From Dyadobacter alkalitolerans DSM 23607 (GTDB lineage: Bacteria; Bacteroidota; Bacteroidia; Cytophagales; Spirosomataceae), in the NCBI RefSeq assembly GCF_000428845.1, contig NZ_AUAS01000008.1:124001-188000 (forward strand): a DNA stretch of 64,000 nucleotides, given 5' to 3'. The position numbers and the translations under genes were made by a program. The notes below the pieces were generated by a model. The model saw nothing but the letters and a program-made list of their open reading frames with translations. It had not been told where the DNA came from and ran no database searches. Below are positions 1-8,774 of the stretch, in pieces. Numbering within the stretch: the first letter of the stretch is position 1; every line of letters begins with the position of its first letter.

Positions 1-66
1 CCAAGAGACAAACCAAAAAGTGATGTAAACCTCCAAAATAGTTGCTATTGGGAATAAAACCTACCC

Positions 67-945
67 TCAACCAACCCGCTCCCGAAAATCTCTATGAAAC
101 TCCCGCGGTGACTTCCCCATGATCTTCTTAAAAACCCGATTAAAATTGGTCACATTATCAAAACCAGTCTGGTAACTCACATCGGAAAAGCTGTCGAACA
201 TGCCGGAAATGATGATTTTGCAGGCTTCGTTTACGCGGACTTCGTTGAGGAAGCTGATGAAGGTTTTGTCTGTGTGTTTTTTGAAATAGCGGCAGAAAGC
301 TTGGGGCGTGAGGTTGGAGATTTCGGAGATCTCGGCGAGGGAAATGTGCCTTTTGTAATTGCTGACCAGATATTGAAAAATCTGGTCCATTCGGATTCCT
401 TCGACTTCGGAAATAATTTGCTCACTGTTGTTGGTCGCCAGCGGTTTGATGTCGCGGATGGTGGAAAACAAATGCAGCAACGAAATGAATGATGCTACGC
501 GTAGACTGTCTTTGTTTTGCTTTAATTCTGAAATGGTTTTTTGGACAATTGGTAATGCTGATTCCGGGATTTGGTAACCATTGTGCAGGCCGTCTACAAA
601 TTTTTTGATGCTCGCCATTTCGGGCAAGCTTAGAATGTTCTGGTGGAGTTGGGTAGGATTGAAGAAAATGGAGACGGAATGGACCTGCTTTTTTTCTTCG
701 GGATTGAAATAGGCTTCGTCGTTTTTGAAAATATGCGATTGATTGGCGCCGATAATGTAGACTTCGCCGGATTCAAATCTTTGCATATAATTTCCGGCGA
801 TGAGGATGCCCGAACCTTCCACGACCCATTCAATCTGAACTTCCCGGTGCCGGTGCAAATGGTTGTAGTAATGCGGCAAAATGTCCTCCTGCACCACAAT
901 GGTGTGCTCTTTGGAAACGGGAATGGTGAATTGAACGACTTTCAT
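67..945 (-). CDS. AraC family transcriptional regulator with N-terminal cupin
   Basis: A 292-residue cytoplasmic regulator. The N-terminal half looks like a cupin sensor (the HLHRHREVQIEWVVEGSG stretch and GEVYIIGANQSHIF), which in this family binds a small sugar-like ligand. The last ~100 residues are the paired AraC helix-turn-helix domain (ISLAEISEISNLTPQAFCRYF, then GFDNVTNFNRVFKKIMGKSP). I chose the ATG at 945 (MKVVQFTIP) over an in-frame ATG at 1029, because the extra 28 residues look non-coding and the cupin begins soon after 945. It lies 125 bases downstream of the large ThuA-fusion lipoprotein gene on the same strand, so it probably controls the neighbouring sugar genes. It resembles the regulator at 10539-11399 closely in layout. 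The ligand cannot be read from sequence. Confidence 0.9.
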   Translation of the reverse strand: MKVVQFTIPVSKEHTIVVQEDILPHYYNHLHRHREVQIEWVVEGSGILIAGNYMQRFESGEVYIIGANQSHIFKNDEAYFNPEEKKQVHSVSIFFNPTQLHQNILSLPEMASIKKFVDGLHNGYQIPESALPIVQKTISELKQNKDSLRVASFISLLHLFSTIRDIKPLATNNSEQIISEVEGIRMDQIFQYLVSNYKRHISLAEISEISNLTPQAFCRYFKKHTDKTFISFLNEVRVNEACKIIISGMFDSFSDVSYQTGFDNVTNFNRVFKKIMGKSPREFHRDFRERVG

Positions 946-1070
946 TGAAGTAAGGTGCGGGCGCAGCCTGCAATGTAATGTAGCTGTTTTGTTTAAAACA
1001 AAGAATCCTGGGTGCGGGAAAAGTTGCACCCAGGATCGTATTTAAAGGCATTATGCCTCGAATTCTTGAA

Positions 1071-4000
1071 TTATTTACTTAAAACGGCCTGTTCTTTGAT
1101 CACCTTCATATTGCCTTTCATCAATCTCCAGTGACCTGGGAATGTGCAGACGTAAGGGTAATCGCCGACTGCATCAGGCACGACGAATTTCAGGCGGAAA
1201 GTTTGTCCCGGATTTACAAGCGGCGTTGCTGCCAAAACCTGCGGAATGTTCGGAACGTAGTTTTTCTCAGCGCCGTCTTTGGCTGTGATCATTTTGTCGG
1301 CGGCTGCACCGATTATTTCAGTCGATTTTGGTTTTCCAACGACCACATTATGCTGCATGGCATCCGGGTTTTCAAAAACTAGCTCAATTGTTTTGCCTGC
1401 AACTGCAGTGAATTCGGTTAAGCTAAATTTCATTTCTTCACGGATCGCTTTGATCTGAACCACCTGCACATTCGGGTCAACTGCGACATCTTCCTTAATG
1501 CCATAAGATTCCATCAATGTCGTGAAACGTGTGCTCAAATCGTCCGGAATGTCGCCTTTGATCGAAGCAAGCAATGTTTTGCCTTCGTCGTTTGCAGTTT
1601 CTTTGCGTTTTGGATTCCATGCGCCTACGATTCCTTTGAAGATGGCGTTGCGTCCTTGCGGATCCAGCGTTTGTGCCGTTTTCATTAATTTCAAAACATC
1701 GTCGCCGCTTGCATAAGACGTATAGCCACGTGTTGCACGTTCCAAAGCAAAGTCAGACAATTTATCCATGCGCTTCACTTCGAAGCTTTTGGTCATGGTG
1801 TTATTTTTGTTCTCGTCTTTTTCAGGAACGACATTGTCTACGTCCACCGTTGCCGTAATGTTCACTTTTCCGGATTCGTCAGAAGTAAAGCCGAAACCTG
1901 ATTTCCAGGGGCCGTTATTTCCTTCTGTCAGTTTCACCGTTTCGCCCGGCGCGATGCCATTGGTAAGCTGGCGGCTGATGTAATTCGTGTTCAATGAACG
2001 ACTTCTGATGCCCACATTCACAACCGGAACAAGCTCTTTTGGAACTGCCACCGAGCCTTGGTTTGTAATTTCAATCACTACACGTGCATATTCACGAACG
2101 TAAGGAGTTTTGGGCTCAATAGTAATGTTGGTAATTGCAAGTTCAGCACTGCCTTCAACGGTTGGTTTCGCAGCTGCGGTGTGCGCGCTGTGGTCCATGT
2201 TGCTATGATCCATCCCTTTATCTGCATTTGCTTTTTGCGTTGCCGCGGCCGTTGCCGAAGATTTGCTTACGCGTTGTGCCAAATATTTTTCACGCAACTT
2301 GCCATCTTGTGCATTTAAAACGGCTGCAAAAGCATCCGGCATCCAGCGATCTTCTGGCATTGCATAAGTGTCCATTAATCCTAAAACCGCAGTTTCAACT
2401 TCCGGCGTGTAAGGAATTTCAGAGAACGCAAGCAGCGAGTTCAAAACCACAAGCGGCGCTTTGTCGTGCAATGCATCGGCAGTCAGCAATGTCTGCGCAG
2501 TGGCAGGAGTGCGTGGCAACACCTGAACAGCTGTTTTACGCACGTCGGCCGATGGGTGTTTCAATGCTTCTGTTACAGCAGCCAAAACTTGCGGATCTTC
2601 TATGGCTTTCAGACCGTGTAATGTCCATAAGGCGTGAATGGCAGCAGTGTTCAGACCAATTTCATCAACCGATTTGTCTTTAACCAATTCAACCAATTTG
2701 CCTGTAACATCCTTATTTCCGCGTTCCACCAAAAGGCGTTGCGCGTGACGGCGCCATAGCATATTGGTGTTTTTCAATGTCGCAACCAGTTCGTCAGGGC
2801 GATCCTTGCTCAAAACGATTGGCGTGTATTTCGGCGCGTTCTTCCATCCAATGCGATACAAACGACCGTGTGTAAAATCACGCAAATCGGTTTCATACGC
2901 ATTTCCTTTTCCGTTTTCAGATCCTTTTGGGGTTGGGTTATGCTGGATAATGTAGCTATACCAGTCAGCCACCCAAACGGCACCATCCGGGCCAACTTCT
3001 GCAAACACAGGCGCAACCCATTCGTCCGCGCCAGCCAGCAAGTTGAAGCCTAATGCATCTTCAAAATCAGTTCCTTTCGGCTTCATGATATTTTGATGCA
3101 AAATGTGCCCCGTAGGCTCAGAAACGAAAGCAACATTGTTCCAATATTTCTTTGGAAATGCTCTTGCTGTATAAAAATTATGTCCGGCTGCCGCAGTAAA
3201 TCCGCCAAAAACATCCACCTGGCGGACTTTCGGTGTGATGGGCTGCATGTCTTTATGTGTATCCGTGCTCCGGCTTCCGTTGTCGACTTTGCTTTTTCCA
3301 AAATAGCGGTTCGGAATGGCGCTATACCAGCCGTGCGAGTTGTTGGCCGTTGAGCCGAAAAGATCACCCGCTTCGTTGAAACCAAGTCCCCACGTGTTAT
3401 TGGAAGTTTTAGCAACAATTTCCATATCCGTTCCGTCCGGCTTAAAGCGGAAAAGTGCTTGTCCGAAGTTCAAAGAATCGGCGTTTCCGAATTTGCCTTT
3501 GAAGCCTGAGTAACCCACTGATCCGTAGATCCAGTTATCAAATCCGTAGTGCAAATTCGAAGGTCCGGCGTGCGTATCGCCCGTTCCAAAGCCTGAGAAC
3601 AAGATTTTTTTCACATCCGCTTTGTCATCACCATTGGTGTCTTGCAAAAACAGCATATGCGGTGCTTGCGAAACGATGATCCCGCCATTAGCAAAAACAA
3701 GGCCTGTTGGAATGCTCAGATCATCTGAGAATTTCGTGAATTTATCGGCCTTACCATCTTTATTCGTGTCTTCACAAATTAGAATGTAATCGCTTCCGCC
3801 TGTGTCTTTGCGCTCGTTTGGATAATCTTTTGTGATCAAAACAAACAATCTGCCGCGCTCATCCCAGGTCATTGCGATCGGGTGCATTACATCCGGCTCG
3901 TGTGCAAAAACGTCCAATGTAAAGTCAACCGGGATTTGAATGTGCTTTACAGATTCCTCGGGCGACAAAGGCAATTGCTGCATTTGCGGGCCAGGGCGCT

Positions 4001-4835
4001 GTTCGTAGTTAGGCAGTTTGGCTTCGCGGTATTCAAATGGTTTTGGGGCCAATGCTGCCAATGATTTTCTTGCGTCATCATTCACCGCCCAAAGAATCCC
4101 TTTTTCAATCATATCCTGAAACCCAGGAACCGACCAGGTGCGTTCGTCGTGGCCGTAAGCCGTATAAAAAATGCGGCCTTTTCCGTGCGTCCTTACCCAT
4201 GTATAAGGCTCTTTTTGCTGCCCCGTTCTGTCTTTTTCCTGATCTTTTTGGATAAAACGTTCCGTCAGGACAATGTTGTCAGGCTGTAATTTTTCGTGTA
4301 AATAGGTTTCATCCACTGTTTTGAACTCCTTCACACCAGCGATTGCAGGGTGATCTGGTTTTGTCCAAACAGGCTGGATTGTGTCCCAGGTATGTCTCCA
4401 GAACTGGCCACCGATCAGCTTCACTACTTCCGGGTTGTTGCGGAAACAATACGAAGCGCAGTGAATGGGGATAAAACCTTTTCCGCTCGCCACGTAATCC
4501 AGCAATGCTTTCGCTTGCTGCGGCGCGATGGAATCCCAGTTTGCATAAAGCATCAGGGCATCGTATTTGTTAAGTGTCTCAGGGTTAAGGTCGTTCAGGT
4601 TATCCGTGTAGGTAAAGTTGAAACCTTTCGGGCCCAATGCAGCCATGATCTGCGGCACGCGTTCAGCAGGCTTATGGTGTCCGTTATCTCCCAAAAACAG
4701 GATTTCCAGACGCCGCGCCTTTCCGGCCTCGCTCTTGGCCGAGGAGCTCTTCACCGACGCGTTCTGCGATGAAGGCTGAGAGGCACAGCCCAGCAGGACA
4801 ATACCAAGGATAAAGGATAACGCTTTGATTTTCAT
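1071..4835 (-). CDS. Multidomain lipoprotein: ThuA domain, dehydrogenase-type propeller, HEAT-like repeats, azurin-like copper domain
   Basis: A 1254-residue exported lipoprotein (lipobox LLGCAS near residue 17). Residues ~45-255 are a ThuA-like domain (LEILFLGDNGHH, GKGFIPIHCASYCF, WVRTHGKGRIFYTAYGHDERTW). Residues ~295-680 look like the membrane-bound dehydrogenase propeller common in Planctomycetes and Bacteroidota (PVDFTLDVFAHEPDVMHPIA, DTNKDGKADKFTKF). Next come HEAT-like helical repeats (~700-850), a CARDB-like beta domain (~905-1010), and a C-terminal cupredoxin (~1130-1254). The type 1 copper ligands are visible: His ~1162 in MQHNVVV and C1230, H1235, M1239 in CTFPGHWRLMKG, the azurin pattern. 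There is no CxxCH haem motif, though related proteins often end in a cytochrome c domain. Inferred role: periplasmic sugar oxidation with electrons passing to copper. The substrate is unknown. The domain order is well supported; the catalytic role is not. Confidence 0.85.
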   Translation of the reverse strand: MKIKALSFILGIVLLGCASQPSSQNASVKSSSAKSEAGKARRLEILFLGDNGHHKPAERVPQIMAALGPKGFNFTYTDNLNDLNPETLNKYDALMLYANWDSIAPQQAKALLDYVASGKGFIPIHCASYCFRNNPEVVKLIGGQFWRHTWDTIQPVWTKPDHPAIAGVKEFKTVDETYLHEKLQPDNIVLTERFIQKDQEKDRTGQQKEPYTWVRTHGKGRIFYTAYGHDERTWSVPGFQDMIEKGILWAVNDDARKSLAALAPKPFEYREAKLPNYEQRPGPQMQQLPLSPEESVKHIQIPVDFTLDVFAHEPDVMHPIAMTWDERGRLFVLITKDYPNERKDTGGSDYILICEDTNKDGKADKFTKFSDDLSIPTGLVFANGGIIVSQAPHMLFLQDTNGDDKADVKKILFSGFGTGDTHAGPSNLHYGFDNWIYGSVGYSGFKGKFGNADSLNFGQALFRFKPDGTDMEIVAKTSNNTWGLGFNEAGDLFGSTANNSHGWYSAIPNRYFGKSKVDNGSRSTDTHKDMQPITPKVRQVDVFGGFTAAAGHNFYTARAFPKKYWNNVAFVSEPTGHILHQNIMKPKGTDFEDALGFNLLAGADEWVAPVFAEVGPDGAVWVADWYSYIIQHNPTPKGSENGKGNAYETDLRDFTHGRLYRIGWKNAPKYTPIVLSKDRPDELVATLKNTNMLWRRHAQRLLVERGNKDVTGKLVELVKDKSVDEIGLNTAAIHALWTLHGLKAIEDPQVLAAVTEALKHPSADVRKTAVQVLPRTPATAQTLLTADALHDKAPLVVLNSLLAFSEIPYTPEVETAVLGLMDTYAMPEDRWMPDAFAAVLNAQDGKLREKYLAQRVSKSSATAAATQKANADKGMDHSNMDHSAHTAAAKPTVEGSAELAITNITIEPKTPYVREYARVVIEITNQGSVAVPKELVPVVNVGIRSRSLNTNYISRQLTNGIAPGETVKLTEGNNGPWKSGFGFTSDESGKVNITATVDVDNVVPEKDENKNNTMTKSFEVKRMDKLSDFALERATRGYTSYASGDDVLKLMKTAQTLDPQGRNAIFKGIVGAWNPKRKETANDEGKTLLASIKGDIPDDLSTRFTTLMESYGIKEDVAVDPNVQVVQIKAIREEMKFSLTEFTAVAGKTIELVFENPDAMQHNVVVGKPKSTEIIGAAADKMITAKDGAEKNYVPNIPQVLAATPLVNPGQTFRLKFVVPDAVGDYPYVCTFPGHWRLMKGNMKVIKEQAVLSK

Positions 4836-4893
4836 TGAGTTGTTTCTCTTATTGTTGTAGCTTTGTTGTATGTTGCGGCTAGCTTTTGGCCTT

Positions 4894-4963
4894 TGTCAGC
4901 CTGAGCGGAGTCGAAGGCGCGTTACCGAGGAGTAGCGCGCCTTCGACTCCGCTCAGGCTGACA
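4894..4963. repeat. Inverted repeat with 28-bp perfect arms, terminator-like
   Basis: Positions 4894-4921 and 4936-4963 are exact reverse complements with a 14-base loop. The arm carries CCTGAGCGGAGTCGAAGG, a repeat type I recognise as common in Bacteroidota genomes. It begins three bases beyond the stop codon of the oxidoreductase at 4967-6094 and lies upstream of the ThuA-fusion gene, so it could end or attenuate transcription between them. There is no clear U-run after it. Confidence 0.8.
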
Positions 4964-4966
4964 GCC

Positions 4967-6094
4967 TTACGCCAGCTCCTTAAAATCAGGAAGCTGAATC
5001 AACGCCCCGCCTTGCAATGCCGACTCGTGCGCTAAAATCCCAACGCTCGTCCAGTTTGCCGACTGCCATGCATTCGGGAAGGGCTCGCGGTCTTCGATTA
5101 ATGCGGTGATGAACTCGTGTGCCAAATGTGGGTGCGAGCCGCCGTGGCCGCCTCCCTGTACAAATGACAAATGCGCGTTTTCATCCAGATTGTAAACGCC
5201 TTTGCCTGTGAAATGACGGATTTCCTCAGGCAAATAATGTGCGTAATCAGGCGTTGCCACTTTTTCAGCGATTTCATGCTCTGGCTTTTTTGCTGTGTGG
5301 ATTACAGGATCTTCGCCCTCGATTAATGGCCATTCGAAAGATTTTTTGCTGCCGTAAACCTCAAAACTCTCTCTGTACTGACGCGCCACATCGAATAACG
5401 AACGATATACATAAGCTGATAAATCGCTGTCTTTAAATTTAATATGCGCAGATTCAACCGCAAAAGGAGAGTTGTGGATTTTGGCCAGATCTTCGCTGAT
5501 CGTGCCTGAACCGAAGCAGGAAACATACTCCGCTTCCAGTTTCAAAAGTCCTGCAACCGGGCCTACGCAGTGCGTCGCGTAATGCATAGGAGGCAATCCA
5601 GGCCAGTAATCAGGCCAGCCTTCCATATCCTGCTGATGGCTTGCTTTCAGGAACTGCACTTTTCCCAGCTCGCCTTTTTCATATAATTCTTTTACAAACA
5701 AAAATTCCCGCGCGTAAACCACGGTTTCCATCATCATGTATTTTTTGCCCGATTCCTTGGTCGCTTTCACGATTTCAATGCAATCGTCCACGCTCGTCGC
5801 CATCGGCACCGTGCAGGCCACGTGCTTGCCAGCGCGCAACGCCTTCAGTGTTTGCTCGGCATGATTGGGGATCGGGGAGTTGATGTGCACTGCATCTACA
5901 TTCGGATCATTCAAAAGGTCGTCGTAACTTGTGTAACGCACTTCGATGCCATATTGGTCGCCAACTTCATTCAGTTTCGACTCTGTACGCTGGCAAATTG
6001 CGTACATGTTTGCATTGGGATGTTGCTGGTAAATGGGGATAAATTCGGCTCCAAAGCCAAGACCAACGATCGCAACATTAATTTTTTGAGACAT
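4967..6094 (-). CDS. Gfo/Idh/MocA family NAD(P)-dependent oxidoreductase
   Basis: A 375-residue cytoplasmic dehydrogenase-like protein without a signal peptide. The N-terminal Rossmann fold is clear (INVAIVGLGFGAEFIP, a GxGxxA-type nucleotide loop near residue 11). The C-terminal alpha/beta domain ends with a segment rich in Gly and His (GGGHGGSHPHLAHEF, ~residues 315-330), common in sugar dehydrogenases of this family. The usual EKP motif is replaced by VPM (HVACTVPMATS, ~residue 95), so the catalytic lysine of typical members is missing and the reaction may differ. It is the gene upstream of the ThuA-fusion lipoprotein on the same strand, but a strong inverted repeat separates them. Probable substrate: a sugar or sugar-derived ketone; not determinable here. 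Confidence 0.9.
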   Translation of the reverse strand: MSQKINVAIVGLGFGAEFIPIYQQHPNANMYAICQRTESKLNEVGDQYGIEVRYTSYDDLLNDPNVDAVHINSPIPNHAEQTLKALRAGKHVACTVPMATSVDDCIEIVKATKESGKKYMMMETVVYAREFLFVKELYEKGELGKVQFLKASHQQDMEGWPDYWPGLPPMHYATHCVGPVAGLLKLEAEYVSCFGSGTISEDLAKIHNSPFAVESAHIKFKDSDLSAYVYRSLFDVARQYRESFEVYGSKKSFEWPLIEGEDPVIHTAKKPEHEIAEKVATPDYAHYLPEEIRHFTGKGVYNLDENAHLSFVQGGGHGGSHPHLAHEFITALIEDREPFPNAWQSANWTSVGILAHESALQGGALIQLPDFKELA

Positions 6095-6256
6095 ATTTAT
6101 TTTGGTAGGTTAATGATCCGGTTTAAGGCAATACAATTTTAAAACAAAATAGTGCTAAAAACTTTTCGTCTTTTGATTAGTACTGACTCGATTTTGACCT
6201 AGTTTTCGGCCCAGCGTCAATTTCTTGCAAAATATAGATAGAAATTTTGAAAATTT

Positions 6257-6817
6257 ATGATCCGACCAGCCACCGCAGCAGACGCTTCCGCCCTCGCTCC
6301 CCTCATTGTTTTAGCTCTGGGGCACATTGCCTGCCAGTTCGCAAAATCCGATGATCCGGAGGACGCTATTCCGTTGATGGAGCAGTTTATCGGTGCAAAA
6401 GGCAATCAATATAGTTATGAAAATACATTGGTTTACGAAGACGGAATCGGCGTGATCGGCTCCATTGTGGGTTATGACGGCGCGCGCCTGCATGAGCTCC
6501 GTGCGCCCGTGCTGAAAGTACTCCGCGAATCAGATCCCGATTTTTCTCCGGGCGACGAAACGGAAGCGGGTGAATTTTACATTGATTGTGTGAATGTCGA
6601 TCCGGCGCATCAGGGAAAGGGAATTGGTAAAAAGCTGCTGAATGCATTCTGTGAGCTGGCGGCTTCAAAGCATTTCAACCGCGTTGGGCTGATTGTGGAT
6701 CATGTGAATCCGGATGCCCGGAAGATTTATGAAAAAGTTGGTTTTAGGGTCGCTGGTGAAAAGGATTTTCTTGGGCATACGTATGATCATATGGTTTGGG
6801 AAGGAATGAAAAGTTAA
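6257..6817 (+). CDS. GNAT family N-acetyltransferase
   Basis: A 186-residue cytoplasmic acetyltransferase. The acetyl-CoA pyrophosphate loop is visible as VNVDPAHQGKGIGKKLL (Q-G-K-G-I-G, ~residues 114-130), followed by NPDARKIYEKVGFRVAGE, the usual motif B of the family. The length is normal for GNAT proteins. It is transcribed away from the oxidoreductase at 4967-6094 and lies upstream of the GH125 gene with a 106-base gap, so it is probably its own unit. Acceptor substrate is unknown (amine of a small molecule or protein). Confidence 0.9.
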   Translation: MIRPATAADASALAPLIVLALGHIACQFAKSDDPEDAIPLMEQFIGAKGNQYSYENTLVYEDGIGVIGSIVGYDGARLHELRAPVLKVLRESDPDFSPGDETEAGEFYIDCVNVDPAHQGKGIGKKLLNAFCELAASKHFNRVGLIVDHVNPDARKIYEKVGFRVAGEKDFLGHTYDHMVWEGMKS

Positions 6818-6923
6818 TGTTTGCTAATGCTGGTCAGGAGAGCGGTTACATCGTTTCTTGTGATTAATTTTTGCCTAAATTGCTTCTTTAAAATATTTTA
6901 ATAAATCCTTTTTACCTGAATTC

Positions 6924-8369
6924 ATGTCTCAACCGAGCAGTTCTGAACGAAGAACATTTATAAAAGCCAGCGCGATGGCAGTGGCCGGAATGGCCGTTTC
7001 CAATTGGTCATTTGCTAAAAACGCAGCCGATTTTCCAGTTGTCCGCATTCCTGCCGATAAGCGGAGCTTCACCAGTCCTGCGGTAGAAGCTACCATTACG
7101 CGGATGAAAAAAGTGATCAAAGACCCGGAGTTGGCGTGGCTTTTTGAAAACTGCTTTCCTAACACCATTGACACCACCGTCCACTACAAGCCTATCGACG
7201 GCAAGCCCGACACATTCGTCATTACCGGCGACATCGACGCCATGTGGCTCCGCGACAGTACAGCGCAGGTTTGGCCGTATTTACCATTGCTAAAAGAAGA
7301 CAATAAACTAAAAGATATGGTCGCCGGCCTCATCAACCGCCAGACCAAATGCATCATCATCGACCCCTACGCGAACGCATTTTATGACCGCCCCAAAGAA
7401 AGTGAATGGACCAAGGACGTAACAGACATGAAACCCATGCTCCACGAACGCAAATGGGAGCTGGACTCGCTGTGCTACACCATTCGACTTGCTTACAATT
7501 ATTGGAAAATCACAGGAGACACCAAGCCATTCGACGCCGATTGGACGAAGGCAATGGGTTTAATCCTGAAAACCTGCAAAGAACAGCAACGCAAAGACGG
7601 CCCCGGCCCTTACAAATTCGGTCGGGTTACATCGTGGTCTACGGACACGGTTCCGGGCAATGGTTACGGTAATCCCGTGAAGCCAAATGGTTTGATAGCC
7701 AGCACATTCCGTCCTTCGGATGATGCTGCAATGTACCCATTCTTCGTTCCTTCCAATTTCTTTGCAGTCGTTTCCTTCCGCGAAGTGGCTGAAATGTTGG
7801 AAAAAGTGGGTGGCGAAGGCGCGAAAATGGCTGGTGATTTCAAAGCATTGGCAACGGAAGTTGAAACTGCATTAAAGAAATACGCCGTTTACCCGCATCC
7901 GGAATTCGGCAAGATCTATGCATTTGAAGTGGACGGTTTTGGCAATTACTTGTTAATGGACGACGCCGGAATCCCAGGCTTGATCAGTATGCCCTATCTC
8001 GGCGCAATGTCCGTAAAAGATCCGATCTACATCAATACCAGAAAATTCGTCCTGAGCGACTCAAATCCCTATTTCTTCAAAGGCAAAGCCGGCGAAGGCC
8101 TGGGCAGCCCGCACACATTGGTCAACCAGATCTGGCCTATGGGCATCATCGCGCGGGCCATCACTTCTACCGACGAAAAAGAAATTGAAGCGCAATTAAA
8201 ATTGCTTAAAACCACGCATAATAATACTGGTTTTATGCATGAATCTTTTGATAAGGATGATCAGAGTAAGTTTACGCGGAAGTGGTTTGCTTGGGTGAAT
8301 ACTTTATTTGGGGAGTTGATTTTGAAGTTGGAAAAGGAGCGGCCGCATTTGTTGGCGAAGGTTTATTAA
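6924..8369 (+). CDS. Glycoside hydrolase family 125 exo-alpha-1,6-mannosidase-like protein
   Basis: A 481-residue exported enzyme of the GH125 family (formerly DUF1237), which removes non-reducing-end alpha-1,6-mannose. The leader SSERRTFIKASAMAVAG carries an RR motif, so export is probably Tat dependent. Family motifs are present: TGDIDAMWLRDSTAQVWPYL (~residues 107-126), WSTDTVPGNGYGNPVKPNGL, TFRPSDDAAMYPF (~262-274, position of the family's acid residue) and MHESFDKDD (~437-445, position of the basic glutamate). The length fits an intact (alpha/alpha)6 enzyme. It sits alone on the plus strand, with a tandem palindromic repeat after its stop. Likely role: trimming of mannan or N-glycan fragments in the periplasm. 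Confidence 0.93.
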   Translation: MSQPSSSERRTFIKASAMAVAGMAVSNWSFAKNAADFPVVRIPADKRSFTSPAVEATITRMKKVIKDPELAWLFENCFPNTIDTTVHYKPIDGKPDTFVITGDIDAMWLRDSTAQVWPYLPLLKEDNKLKDMVAGLINRQTKCIIIDPYANAFYDRPKESEWTKDVTDMKPMLHERKWELDSLCYTIRLAYNYWKITGDTKPFDADWTKAMGLILKTCKEQQRKDGPGPYKFGRVTSWSTDTVPGNGYGNPVKPNGLIASTFRPSDDAAMYPFFVPSNFFAVVSFREVAEMLEKVGGEGAKMAGDFKALATEVETALKKYAVYPHPEFGKIYAFEVDGFGNYLLMDDAGIPGLISMPYLGAMSVKDPIYINTRKFVLSDSNPYFFKGKAGEGLGSPHTLVNQIWPMGIIARAITSTDEKEIEAQLKLLKTTHNNTGFMHESFDKDDQSKFTRKWFAWVNTLFGELILKLEKERPHLLAKVY

Positions 8370-8388
8370 GCGGGCTTTGTTGGGTGAC

Positions 8389-8760
8389 AGCGGGTTGAAA
8401 CCCGCTGGTAAAAAATGTTCCGAGCCTACGGCTCTTGCGATGTAAGTGCACCATCGACGAGAAAGCCGTAGGCTCGACCGATTTCCTAGCCCGGGTTTCA
8501 ACCCGGGCTTAATAGAAAACAACGGGCTGAAACCCGCTGGTAAAAAATGTTCCGAGCCTACGGCTCTTGCGATGTAAGTGCACCATCGACGAGAAAGCCG
8601 TAGGCTCGACCGATTTCCTAGCCCGGGTTTCAACCCGGGCTTTGTTGGGTGCCAACGGGCTGAAACCCGCTGGTAAAAAAAGTTCCGAGCCTACGGCTGT
8701 TGCGATGTAAGTGCACCATCGACGAGAAAGAGCCGTAGGTTCGACCGATTTCCTAGCCTC
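8389..8760. repeat. Three tandem copies of a ~132-bp palindromic unit
   Basis: Copies start near 8389, 8522 and 8654 with a spacing of 132-133 bases. Each holds three nested hairpins: AGCGGGTTGAAACCCGCT (8389-8406 in copy 1), a long stem CGAGCCTACGGCT / AGCCGTAGGCTCG (8421-8433 with 8464-8476), and AGCCCGGGTTTCAACCCGGG (8488 on). Copies 1 and 2 are nearly identical; copy 3 has substitutions, a two-base AG insertion in the second arm, and a decayed end. The array fills the gap between two convergent genes (GH125 and the epimerase-like gene). It resembles REP/BIME-type elements. No RAYT transposase is in the window. Any reading frame through it is an artefact. Confidence 0.9.
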
Positions 8761-8774
8761 GATTTTTTGGATGA

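Noticed and set aside
2135..2683. 182-codon open frame on the plus strand
   Set aside because: It is antisense to the well-supported ThuA-fusion lipoprotein, has no recognisable domain and follows from the codon pattern of the gene opposite.
8304..8633. 109-codon open frame on the minus strand with repeated peptide
   Set aside because: It runs through the tandem palindromic repeat, which explains the duplicated peptide; no start signal or family match.
8389..8760. CRISPR array
   Set aside because: The unit is ~132 bp with no short repeats and unique spacers, and no cas gene is near.
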